This document shows, one piece after another, positions 1-6,328 of a DNA stretch of 35,057 nucleotides. Origin of the DNA: an uncultured Anaerolineae bacterium (lineage in GTDB: Bacteria; Chloroflexota; Anaerolineae; Promineifilales; Promineifilaceae); NCBI GenBank assembly GCA_937943625.1, contig CALEAD010000074.1, positions 1-35,057 on the forward strand. Reading direction: 5' to 3'. A program made the position numbers and the translations under genes. Below the pieces are notes generated by a model. That model ran no database searches, was not told the DNA's origin, and was given only the letters and a program-made list of their open reading frames with translations. Each line of letters opens with the position of its first letter. The stretch's first letter is position 1.

Positions 1-6
1 GTTCAC

Positions 7-141
7 TGAGCAGAGTTGTTACGCAGGCCGCTCCCTGCGTTTTGGCAATGGGGTGATTCAATTGCCCCTACCGTTTTTCAAAGGCATTTGTTTTTCGTAT
101 TTTTGAGCCATTTCGGCTCTGATTGCACAATAGTTACGTTA
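7..141 (+). repeat. Left copy of 135-bp window-end inverted repeat
   Basis: Bases 7-141 are the exact reverse complement of 34923-35057. Similarity stops at base 141, where the left flank reads TCAG and the right flank AACA. The outer end cannot be placed because the right copy runs to the last base. It contains the small hairpin GAGCC-GAAAT-GGCTC and a second inverted pair, GGCAAT/ATTGCC. The inner edge ends in TA. It is probably the end of a multicopy element at which the assembly broke. No full transposase is visible in it. Confidence 0.9.
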
Positions 142-283
142 TCAGAAAACCAATACGCGATTTTACAAGATGGTCACATTAGCGATATTATTGCCAGCGT
201 CTATTGCACTAGCAGATATAATCTTACGCTATACAATCGCAAGAACTACTGGTGAAGTTGTTGGTGACAAGTTAAGGGTTTGA
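142..283 (+). pseudogene. 3' fragment of an unidentified membrane-protein gene, cut by the repeat and the IS
   Basis: One frame is open from the edge of the terminal repeat to a TGA at 281-283. It reads QKTNTRFYKMVTLAILLP, then ASIALADIILRYTIARTTG, then EVV, before entering the insertion sequence. The middle is a convincing hydrophobic helix with a polar, basic tail, which looks like the C-terminal end of a real membrane protein rather than random translation. Its upstream part is replaced by the 135-bp repeat, where the frame closes with a TAG at 131-133. Its natural stop is lost because the last residues (GDKLRV) come from the IS end. An ATG at 170 could in principle give a 37-residue product. 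I do not recognise the family. Confidence 0.4.
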
Positions 284-299
284 CAAGAATGTCAAGCCC
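276..299 (+). promoter_or_regulatory. Hairpin over the transposase start codon
   Basis: GGGTTTGACA (276-285) can pair with TGTCAAGCCC (290-299), with one G-U pair and a four-base loop. The candidate ATG at 289-291 lies at the loop/stem border. Such a hairpin could limit translation of the transposase when transcription enters from outside, a known control in several IS families. The assignment to this element is inference. Confidence 0.5.
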
Positions 300-1677
300 T
301 GGATTTAGACAGACAAACAGCTATGCTTATGGCATGGCTGAGAAAAAGAAAGCAAAAAAGAAGTCCTTGCCCCATACCCGGGCAATCCAGCGAGACCGGA
401 GTAAGCGGTTGAATAGCCAACCAACAGAGGAAAAAGTTGTGGCCTGGATGGAGGCGGTCGTCCATCCCGCCGTGTACGCGCAGTTGGATACCTATTACGC
501 GATGGGGCTGCGTGCGCGCATCCTGACTTTGCCAGTCATGGTCGCTTTTGTCCTGGGGATGCTCTGGCGGCAGTTGGGGTCGGTGCGGGAAGCGGTGCGG
601 GTGTTGCGCGAAGAGGGTATGCTGTGGATCAATGCGGTTGAGGAAGTGTCGCCACAGGCCGTCTTGGAACGCATGAGTACCCTGCCGGCGGTTTTGTTCT
701 ATCAAATCCTGTTGGATTGTTTGCCGCAGTTGCAGACACGCGCCCAGGTGAGACAACGCCCGTTGCCGCCAGCGACTGCCTGGGCAAACCAGCATTTCAG
801 CCGGATATGGGCCTTTGATGGGTCGGTGCTGGATGGCTTGCTGCGGAAGTGTGGTCTGCTGGAGGAGGCAGAGGGACCATTGTTGGCCGGCAAAATCGGC
901 ACCATGTTGGATGTGGTCACGCAAATGCCCGCGCATATTGCCTATGAGGAACAGAGCCAGGCGCACGACCAAGGCTTCTGGCCCTGGATTCTGAGCGTGG
1001 TCAGTGCTGGCTGTTTGCTGCTGTTGGATGCTGATTTGCTGAACTTCGACAGGTTCGACCAACTGACAGACCAGGGAGTGGGCTTTGTGACCCGGCCCAA
1101 AAGCAATACCAGGATGGAGGAAGTCGCCGTGCTGAACAAAACAGCTAACATCCACGACACTCTCATCATCCTGGGCGGTCCGCAAAACCGGTGTCGGCAT
1201 CAGATGCGTCTGGTCCAGGTGCTGTTTCGGGGCAAGTGGTATCGCTACCTGACCAATGTTCTCGACCCAGACCGCCTGCCACCAGCCTGTGTCGTTGCCC
1301 TCTATGACCAACGCTGGCGAATCGAGGATGCTTTTAACACCGTCAAGCGTTTGTTGGGGCTGGCTTATTTCCATGTTGGTTCCAGCAACGGCATCCAGAT
1401 GCAGGTCTGGGCCACCTGGTTGCTCTATGCTCTCTTGGTGGACCTGACCGATGCAGTGGCTGAGGCGCTGCGAAGGCCGTTCAAGGACATATCGCTGGAA
1501 ATGGTGTTCCGCGGCCTTTACCATTTTGCCCAAGCGCGACATCAAGGTAAGGCAGACGACCCAGTGGCCTATTTGGCGCATAAGGCAAAAGCCCTGTCGT
1601 TGATCAAGCAGAAACGAAGGCCAAAACATTTATCCCTGATCCAGCAGATGGACTTGACTATTCCCAAAGTTGCTTAA
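289..1677 (+). CDS. IS4-family DDE transposase
   Basis: This protein catalyses cut-and-paste transposition of the surrounding element through an RNase H-like DDE active site. Numbered from the ATG at 289, it has 462 residues. The N-terminus is strongly basic (MAEKKKAKKK). The first Asp is D177 in WAFDGSVLDG, the second D247 in LLLDADLL, and the Glu is E346. The last lies in the IS4 signature Y-x2-R-x3-E-x6-K, here exactly YDQRWRIEDAFNTVK. A hydrophobic stretch follows the signature, as in relatives. The reading frame is intact, so the element may still be active. Other possible starts are TTG at 280 and ATG at 334. The ATG at 289 sits in a hairpin and has only a weak SD (TAAGGG). The stop lies inside the right inverted repeat. 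Confidence 0.9.
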   Translation: MSSPGFRQTNSYAYGMAEKKKAKKKSLPHTRAIQRDRSKRLNSQPTEEKVVAWMEAVVHPAVYAQLDTYYAMGLRARILTLPVMVAFVLGMLWRQLGSVREAVRVLREEGMLWINAVEEVSPQAVLERMSTLPAVLFYQILLDCLPQLQTRAQVRQRPLPPATAWANQHFSRIWAFDGSVLDGLLRKCGLLEEAEGPLLAGKIGTMLDVVTQMPAHIAYEEQSQAHDQGFWPWILSVVSAGCLLLLDADLLNFDRFDQLTDQGVGFVTRPKSNTRMEEVAVLNKTANIHDTLIILGGPQNRCRHQMRLVQVLFRGKWYRYLTNVLDPDRLPPACVVALYDQRWRIEDAFNTVKRLLGLAYFHVGSSNGIQMQVWATWLLYALLVDLTDAVAEALRRPFKDISLEMVFRGLYHFAQARHQGKADDPVAYLAHKAKALSLIKQKRRPKHLSLIQQMDLTIPKVA

Positions 1678-1688
1678 CTTGTCACCAA

Positions 1689-1860
1689 TAGTCTCAGACA
1701 CTATTGTGTAGGTCTTTCCACGATCCAGTTCCAATAAGCCAAGCGCACGGCGGTAAGACCTGGTTCTCAATTCGCCCTTGCTGATCAGGGTTTCCAGAAA
1801 GTCTCGGTCGGTTTGTGTGAGTTGTACATGTTGTTTTTTCATTCTGCCATTTTCAACCAC
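1689..1860 (-). pseudogene. N-terminal remnant of an IS630-type transposase, truncated by the IS4 element
   Basis: On the minus strand, a GTG at 1860 or ATG at 1842 opens a frame reading MKKQHVQLTQTDRDFLETL, then ISKGELRTRSYRRALGLLEL, then DRGKTYTIVSETIG. This matches the helix-turn-helix start of IS630/Tc1-type transposases (a residue run like LT-x-x-x-R-x-x-L, the basic stretch RTRSYRRA, then a GKT-x-x-x-I-x-x-x-I-G helix). The frame runs into the right end of the IS4 element and stops after about 16 foreign residues. The catalytic DDE part is not on the other side of the IS, so the gene is dead. The family call is from motif recall, not a search. Confidence 0.6.
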
Positions 1861-1916
1861 CTGGCTGATTTTGTTAAAATGTTCACCAATTTATTTTACG
1901 GAGTACTAAGTGGCGC

Positions 1917-3002
1917 TTAATTTTGTAACCATACTCCATCTAGCGTCAGGTAGTGGCGCATGAGATCGGCTGTCAGGCAGGAGTGAACGGGTAAGACGAG
2001 TAGCAGGTCGCCAACGGCCGTTTCTGCCACGAGCGTTTCATCCCCCTGCACGATCCCGTGTTCTTGTGAAAGCGAAACGACGCGATGAGGTAAAATTTCC
2101 CAGCCAGCGGCAGCCAGGCGGGCGATACGGCCGTAACTGACGCCATCTGCCTCGTGCAGCGCTTCCTTGGAGAGGTGAACGGCGCCCCCATAGAGCACTA
2201 GCTGCTGCCGCGCCGGATGTCGCGCTACCACCGGGCAGGCTAGCGCCACGGCAATATCTTCCAGGCTACACGCGCCAATTTGCGTCTGCATCAGGTCATA
2301 AAAGACAAAATTGCCGGGGCGGATTTCGTCTACGCCGCGGAAGTCATCTACCAGGCTGGCGCTGGGGGTATCGCCAATGGAAATTTCTAGCCGCCAGCCG
2401 TGCTGTGCCAGCGCCTTTTGCATGGCTTGCAGGCGGGCGAGCATTTGCGTGTAGATGGCGGTAACGGCCGTTTGCCCGCGTGCGGCATAGGTATGTCCGG
2501 CATGGGTCAGTAGGCCGCGCAGGCGCAAGTGGGGCGCGGTGCAAATGACCTGAGCAACGGCCGTTGCCAGCCCCTCATCTTGCCAATCAATGCCGGTGCG
2601 CCGGTAGCCTACGTCAATTTTCAGCCAGATGTTGGCCGGAGCAGGAAGTTGATGCAGGGCAACGGCCGTTTCCACCGACTCCACTAGCAGCCCCAACGTC
2701 ACCTGCTGCGCCAGTGCGCCGATTTCTGCCATCTGGCGCAGATTCACGGGGAAAGCAATGGTTATGTCTTGCCAGCCCTGATCGGAAAAATAGCGCGCCA
2801 TGTCCACCGAAGAGACGGTAATTGCTTCCACCCCTTCCTGGCGAAACCAGGCGCCAATGGTTGCGGATTGATGCGTTTTGAAGTGCGGTCGCAGGCGCAC
2901 GCCGTTGCGCCGCGCCTTTTGCGCCATGCGCGCAATATGTTGCTGTGCTTTTGCCGCATCTAGCAACAGCGTGGGCTTGATAATCTGGTGTTCAAGATGC
3001 AT
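1917..3002 (-). CDS. D-threonine aldolase / D-serine dehydratase-like PLP enzyme
   Basis: This is a fold-type III PLP enzyme of 361 residues, the size expected for the alanine-racemase-like D-threonine aldolase and DSD1-type D-serine dehydratase group. The PLP lysine is K42 in RPHFKTHQS near the first beta strand of the N-terminal TIM barrel. The C-terminal beta domain holds H340 and C342 (HSCLTAD), the metal-binding H-x-C of this group. The reaction is probably retro-aldol cleavage or dehydration of a D-beta-hydroxy amino acid. Which one cannot be decided here. The start is the ATG at 3002, with GGAAG upstream. An upstream in-frame GTG at 3125 only translates a dispersed repeat and is rejected. 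The gene stands alone and is preceded by a leader element shared with radA and the tyrosine-kinase gene. Confidence 0.8.
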   Translation of the reverse strand: MHLEHQIIKPTLLLDAAKAQQHIARMAQKARRNGVRLRPHFKTHQSATIGAWFRQEGVEAITVSSVDMARYFSDQGWQDITIAFPVNLRQMAEIGALAQQVTLGLLVESVETAVALHQLPAPANIWLKIDVGYRRTGIDWQDEGLATAVAQVICTAPHLRLRGLLTHAGHTYAARGQTAVTAIYTQMLARLQAMQKALAQHGWRLEISIGDTPSASLVDDFRGVDEIRPGNFVFYDLMQTQIGACSLEDIAVALACPVVARHPARQQLVLYGGAVHLSKEALHEADGVSYGRIARLAAAGWEILPHRVVSLSQEHGIVQGDETLVAETAVGDLLLVLPVHSCLTADLMRHYLTLDGVWLQN

Positions 3003-3129
3003 AAAACTTCCTTGAAAATGACCGCCGACAGCCGTTTGTAAGTGTAGCCCAGGTTGCCAAACCTGGTTGGCAGGTGCAGGTTTGGTAACCTGCGCTACAT
3101 TTTCATTCGTGGTGGTGCGCCCCACTCAT
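3003..3129 (-). promoter_or_regulatory. Repeated 5' leader, copy A, with tiny ORF MSGAHHHE
   Basis: Reading the minus strand: a purine-rich SD-like GAAGAAG, ATG at 3129, the eight-codon ORF MSGAHHHE with stop at 3103, then GAAAATGTAGCGCAGGTT, a folded region, GTCGGCGGTCATTTTCA (3029-3013), the SD AAGGAAG and the gene start. The folded region has an outer stem (3043-3048 with 3094-3099) enclosing two hairpins (3049-3066 and 3076-3093, each a 7-bp stem and 4-base loop), which would form a three-way junction. Copies B (9598-9742) and C (10298-10443) share this order. Regulation is inference. Confidence 0.6.
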
Positions 3130-3162
3130 GCAATCTTCTTCTGCTTTTGTTGTTTAGGGGCA

Positions 3163-3189
3163 ATTATAGCGCACCGGGGAGCTATGCAA
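3163..3189 (-). promoter_or_regulatory. Candidate promoter for leader A and the PLP enzyme gene
   Basis: On the minus strand a perfect -10 TATAAT lies at 3168-3163, with TTGCAT at 3189-3184 as a possible -35. The 15-bp spacer is short, so the -35 is uncertain. Transcription would begin about 30 bases before the tiny leader ORF. Confidence 0.45.
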
Positions 3190-3307
3190 TTCAAATGGCT
3201 GGCGTCCCTTCTGAAACTACGGCAATTCTCAACCCAAATTGACAATGGCTGTCTGAAACTATGGTCATATTGACGAGGTAGCATCGCTCCGGGAATAATT
3301 TAGGCTG

Positions 3308-3316
3308 TGCTATACT
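3308..3316 (+). promoter_or_regulatory. Extended -10 promoter element (TGCTATACT)
   Basis: TG-C-TATACT fits the extended -10 form TGnTATAAT, and no good -35 is seen. It lies about 60 bases before the 3377 gene. The same nonamer occurs at 9917-9925, and TGCTATAGT occurs upstream of rpsF. Confidence 0.5.
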
Positions 3317-3376
3317 GTTGTAAGCAAAGATACAGTTGCAGTTTTCTGCAGTTTGTGGGGTATCAGGTGAAGCGTG

Positions 3377-3967
3377 ATGATAGATATAAGGGGTGCTGAC
3401 GCTGGCTCTCTATCTGACGAAGAAATAGATTCACTGGTTGCTGAGGAAAAACTCCTGCGCATACTGCGCCCAGATGTGCGCGAACAAGTCTGGCAAAGCC
3501 TGGGGCGCAGCAACGAGGTGCAGCAGTACGTGGTGGTTAATGGAGGGCATCTGTATATTTCCCTGGCGCACATTGGCGATGAAGCAGAGCGAGACCGCTT
3601 TTACCGGCTCATTCAGCGCCATCAGAGTGGCGAGAAGGTGGATTTGCACTTACTGCCACAGCCTATTTGCCAAATTTTGCAGCCTGAGCTGACGTGCTTT
3701 GGACGTTTTTTGGGCGGCGTCTTGTTGGGTTTGGTGGTGGGAATTGGTACAGGGCTGTTGGCTATGGCGCTGGTGGTGGTTTTACGCAGCGCCGTAGAGG
3801 GGTTGGTTAGTCAAGAGATACGGCCGTTGCAGGCTATTGATGTAACGGCCGTTTCTTTTATTGTGTTTACCTGCGTGGGGTGGGGGACGGCGGCTGTTGT
3901 TGCCTGGCTCAATCCGCAACTGTGGCAGAAGTGGGGTGACGCCACGCTTTGGCGCCGACGCAAGTAG
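3377..3967 (+). CDS. Unknown two-helix membrane protein
   Basis: I do not recognise this 196-residue protein. The first 105 or so residues are soluble and charged, beginning MIDIRGADAGSLSDEEID. They are followed by a hydrophobic helix (FLGGVLLGLVVGIGTG and onward), a short loop and a second helix (VSFIVFTCVGWGTAAVVAWL). A short basic tail (WRRRK) suggests the C-terminus stays in the cytoplasm, and the N-terminal domain probably does too. The ATG at 3377 is preferred over GTG at 3374 because AGGTGA sits six bases upstream. The loop between the helices carries two ACGGCCGT octamers (near 3820 and 3845) in different frames. The gene stands alone and faces the foldase gene, with a hairpin between the two stop codons. 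Confidence 0.65.
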   Translation: MIDIRGADAGSLSDEEIDSLVAEEKLLRILRPDVREQVWQSLGRSNEVQQYVVVNGGHLYISLAHIGDEAERDRFYRLIQRHQSGEKVDLHLLPQPICQILQPELTCFGRFLGGVLLGLVVGIGTGLLAMALVVVLRSAVEGLVSQEIRPLQAIDVTAVSFIVFTCVGWGTAAVVAWLNPQLWQKWGDATLWRRRK

Positions 3968-3997
3968 TGGCGCAAGCAGGCAAATACGCGCAAATTT

Positions 3998-4061
3998 GAC
4001 CGCCGACCGCGGAGCGCCAGCTGCAATTTGTTTTTAGTCTGGCGGTTTGCGGTCGGCGGTC
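3998..4061. terminator. REP-like hairpin between convergent genes
   Basis: GACCGCCGACCGC (3998-4010) pairs perfectly with 4049-4061. Inside this, CGCCAG (4015-4020) pairs with CTGGCG (4039-4044) around a T-rich loop. It lies between the stops of the 3377 and 4126 genes and could end transcription from both sides. The GACCGCCGAC core recurs near 3029, 9625, 10401 and 28940, so it also belongs to a dispersed repeat family. Confidence 0.6.
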
Positions 4062-4125
4062 GGTGATCAGGAAGTTGTAGAGCCGCCGCTTCTAGAAAGC
4101 ATGAACTACGCCAGGCTTTGTCATT

Positions 4126-5502
4126 TTAAGGAATTGGTGCCAACGTGGGCGGCGTGGTTGGTGCCGGTGTGGGCGGCGTCAGGAAAAGCGGGTCTAGCAT
4201 GGGTCGGGAGGGAACGCGGCTACGCCAGAATTGCGTGAGTTGTGCTCCCTGCGCTACCTGGGCGTTGATGTAATCGCTCACCAGTTGTGCTTTGGCCTGG
4301 CGTAGGGTGTTCTCTGCCAATGGCCGTACTTCGCGTCCGCTTACCTGAATGATGTAATATTGGTCAGGTTGGCCTTCAACCTGGCTGGGGCGCAGCAGCA
4401 CCTCACTGGGCTCATTCAGCGGCAGGGTAAAGGCGGCTGCGGCCAGAGCCTCGTTGTAAATTGCCGTCAGGTCGTTCCGCGTGCGCCACAGCAGTTCCGT
4501 GGCCGATGCCCCAGGAAAAGCCGGCGTTTCCGTTGCGGCCGTGCTTCGCACCCTATTCCACACCGTCAGGTAGCCCTCAGCCTCCATTAGGGCACGCGCT
4601 GCGTCGGCGTCTGCCTGAGAAGTGAAGGAGAGCACGTAGATGCTGGCATGTTCTGCTTCGGTAGCCAGCTCCCTTTCTATGGCCAGCACGTCAGCCAGGC
4701 GCTCGGCGTAAAGCTGCGTGCGCACATACTCGCGGAAGGTAGACTCTTTCACACCGTAGCTGCGTAAATTGGCCAACTGCTCGTTTAGCTGCGCGCGGAA
4801 CGATTCCTCAGAAACGGGGGTAGCAGTTGGCAATGGTGTGCTGGTTGACCCGACGGTTGGTGTGGGTGAAGGTACGGCCGTTGGCACGACGTCGGTAATG
4901 ACAGGCGTGGGAATAGGGGTAAGTGAGGGGGTGGGAACGGCCGTTTGCGTGGCCGTTGGTTGTGGCGTGGGCAACCCACCGCCATAATAGCCAAACGACT
5001 CGCCAATAGCCCGGTCTACATCTTCATCTGTCACTACAATCCCGCGTGCTCGCGCCGCCTGCCGCACCACCGACTCCTGCACCATCAGGTCTAGCACGGT
5101 TTGGCCGATTCCTTCCTCGTCTTGCAACTCCAGAATCGTTTGGCCGGCAAACTGCTGAATGATGCCCACATTGCCGCCAAACGCCTCCAGTTGTTCCTTC
5201 AGGAAGATGATGCGCTGTGCGCGCTCATAAACCACGCGATCCTGCCAGTCACGCAGGGTAATCTGTTCCTGACCGGTGAAATTCAGGTTTGGGTCGGTCA
5301 CCGTTACTGTGGCAATGGCACGGTTTGGCGCGATCAGCAGCTCATTCACCAAACCAATGGCTATCACGACCACGATGAGCGCCACCACACTAATAACCAT
5401 CAGGCGAATCTGGCGCAGTTGTTGGTCTTGCCTGCGTTTACGCAAAATCTCCTTACGAGATTCGCGTTCGTTGATTATTTGTTTTTCTTGTTTTTTAGCC
5501 AT
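4126..5502 (-). CDS. SurA/PrsA-like membrane-anchored foldase
   Basis: This 458-residue protein has a basic cytoplasmic N-terminus, a single membrane helix at about 33-55 (LMVISVVALIVVVIAIGLV) and an extracytoplasmic part resembling the SurA N-terminal chaperone domain (long amphipathic helices, then the stretch VVRQAARARGIVVTDEDVDRA). A Thr/Pro-rich linker at about 178-226 splits this domain, an unusual place. The C-terminal half has the features of a degenerate parvulin-type region (ASIYVLSFTSQADADAA; QYYIIQVSGREV) but I cannot confirm a working isomerase site. A second Pro/Thr-rich tail ends the protein. It probably helps fold exported proteins. It lies 39 bases after rpsR and may be co-transcribed with it. 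No strong SD precedes the ATG. Confidence 0.7.
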   Translation of the reverse strand: MAKKQEKQIINERESRKEILRKRRQDQQLRQIRLMVISVVALIVVVIAIGLVNELLIAPNRAIATVTVTDPNLNFTGQEQITLRDWQDRVVYERAQRIIFLKEQLEAFGGNVGIIQQFAGQTILELQDEEGIGQTVLDLMVQESVVRQAARARGIVVTDEDVDRAIGESFGYYGGGLPTPQPTATQTAVPTPSLTPIPTPVITDVVPTAVPSPTPTVGSTSTPLPTATPVSEESFRAQLNEQLANLRSYGVKESTFREYVRTQLYAERLADVLAIERELATEAEHASIYVLSFTSQADADAARALMEAEGYLTVWNRVRSTAATETPAFPGASATELLWRTRNDLTAIYNEALAAAAFTLPLNEPSEVLLRPSQVEGQPDQYYIIQVSGREVRPLAENTLRQAKAQLVSDYINAQVAQGAQLTQFWRSRVPSRPMLDPLFLTPPTPAPTTPPTLAPIP

Positions 5503-5541
5503 AAACTGCCAGCAAGGTGTTCATAGGACACAGAGTGTGAA

Positions 5542-5781
5542 TCAGTCAGCGACAAAAGGCAGCAGGGCAATGTGCCGCGCACGCTTGATGGCCAAAGCCA
5601 GAGAGCGCTGATGTCTGGCGCAGGTGCCACTCTGACGACGTGGACGAATACGGCCGTACTCATTCACATATCGGCCAAGCACCTCGACTTGCTTATAATC
5701 CACGTTCACAATCGCATCCGCGCAAAATGCGCAAATCTTTTTTTTTCTGCGGAATCTCTTTTTTGGTGTTGCAGCTTCCAT
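5542..5781 (-). CDS. rpsR: 30S ribosomal protein bS18
   Basis: It encodes bS18, 79 residues, which pairs with bS6 on the platform of the 30S subunit. The sequence shows the basic N-terminus KKRFRRKKK, the Cys pair CAFC, the core [13 protein letters not shown] and the signature [16 protein letters not shown], followed by [16 protein letters not shown]. These are hallmarks of the family and the length is normal. It lies 29 bases after rpsF on the same strand. In many bacteria an ssb gene sits between rpsF and rpsR, and here there is none. The C-terminal coding part includes an ACGGCCGT octamer near 5650. Confidence 0.96.
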   Translation of the reverse strand: MEAATPKKRFRRKKKICAFCADAIVNVDYKQVEVLGRYVNEYGRIRPRRQSGTCARHQRSLALAIKRARHIALLPFVAD

Positions 5782-5810
5782 TTTGGCAAAACTCCTTTTT
5801 CTGGCCCCGC

Positions 5811-6104
5811 TTATTCATCCTTGCGCACAAACAGATAACGCAAAACGTCTTCCGTGTATTGCAAGTTTCGCTCAATCTCATTGACGCGCATCGGTTCTAT
5901 ACTGGCCTCGTAATAGAGATAGTAACCGCGATTAAACCGCTTGATGGCGTAAGCGAGCTGGCGCATGCCCCAGTGATTTGGCTTTAGCTGTTCAGCTTCA
6001 GCTTCACCGGGTGCAAGCCAGCCTTCAATACGCTCAATGAGCGCAGTGCGGGCAGCCTCTTCTAAATCAGGTTGCAAAATAATGGTGATTTCGTAGTCTC
6101 GCAC
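5811..6104 (-). CDS. rpsF: 30S ribosomal protein bS6
   Basis: It encodes bS6, 97 residues, with the ferredoxin-like fold that binds bS18. Typical features are [16 protein letters not shown] at the start, [21 protein letters not shown] in the middle and RYLFVRKDE at the end. The start is GTG at 6104, with AGGAGG ten bases upstream. An out-of-frame ATG at 6111-6109, only three bases from the same SD, opens a 14-codon ORF that overlaps the gene start. Whether it dampens translation is unknown. rpsF is first in a likely rpsF-rpsR-foldase operon. Confidence 0.96.
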   Translation of the reverse strand: MRDYEITIILQPDLEEAARTALIERIEGWLAPGEAEAEQLKPNHWGMRQLAYAIKRFNRGYYLYYEASIEPMRVNEIERNLQYTEDVLRYLFVRKDE

Positions 6105-6259
6105 GTTGCATTAACCTCCTTTCCATGGAATGACTCTAGCGAGCGTTGCCCTTACTTTTTGGCAAAACCAGCGCGAGTGGGGATGATTTTGCCGCATTAA
6201 GAGCGGAAAGCAGCAACTTAGCTTTATTCAATTTTTTAGTGCTGCACAACAAGCGCGCA

Positions 6260-6268
6260 ACTATAGCA
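6260..6268 (-). promoter_or_regulatory. Candidate extended -10 for the rpsF operon
   Basis: On the minus strand the sequence TGC-TATAGT (6268-6260) fits an extended -10. It would give a leader of about 150 bases before rpsF. The leader contains a hairpin CCGC-TCTTAAT-GCGG. Leaders of rpsF operons often carry a binding site for the S6:S18 pair. I cannot confirm that motif by eye. Confidence 0.35.
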
Positions 6269-6328
6269 CAATTTGCTACCGTGGCAAGGTTTTTGCCGGC
6301 GGCGGCATGGCAGGATAATATCCGCACC

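Larger units (their letters stand above)
261..1688 (+). mobile_element. IS4-family insertion sequence, complete
   Basis: The element is bounded by perfect 16-bp terminal inverted repeats, TTGGTGACAAGTTAAG at 261-276 and its complement at 1673-1688, and is 1428 bp long. It carries one DDE transposase gene. The flanking bases (left ...GAAGTTG, right TAGTCTC...) show no target-site duplication. The left flank is a plus-strand gene tail and the right flank is the start of a minus-strand transposase gene, so the two sides do not rejoin into one gene. This suggests an IS-mediated deletion or rearrangement. The element contains no ACGGCCGT octamer, unlike most of the surrounding DNA, consistent with recent arrival. 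Confidence 0.9.
3130..3376. other. Intergenic region between divergent genes
   Basis: It holds the minus-strand promoter described above and an extended -10 for the plus-strand gene. An imperfect direct repeat, CTGAAACTACGG and CTGAAACTATGG, lies near 3211 and 3255. Short open frames here have no support. I see nothing else. Confidence 0.5.

Noticed and set aside
16..255. Plus-strand 79-codon frame at the left edge
   Set aside because: It runs through the terminal repeat and has no protein-like character. Another frame (from 142) fits a membrane-protein tail better.
292..1629. Long minus-strand frame of 445 codons opposite the transposase
   Set aside because: It is the mirror of a strongly supported transposase with DDE and Y-R-E-K motifs, and its own translation is Gln/His-rich and featureless.
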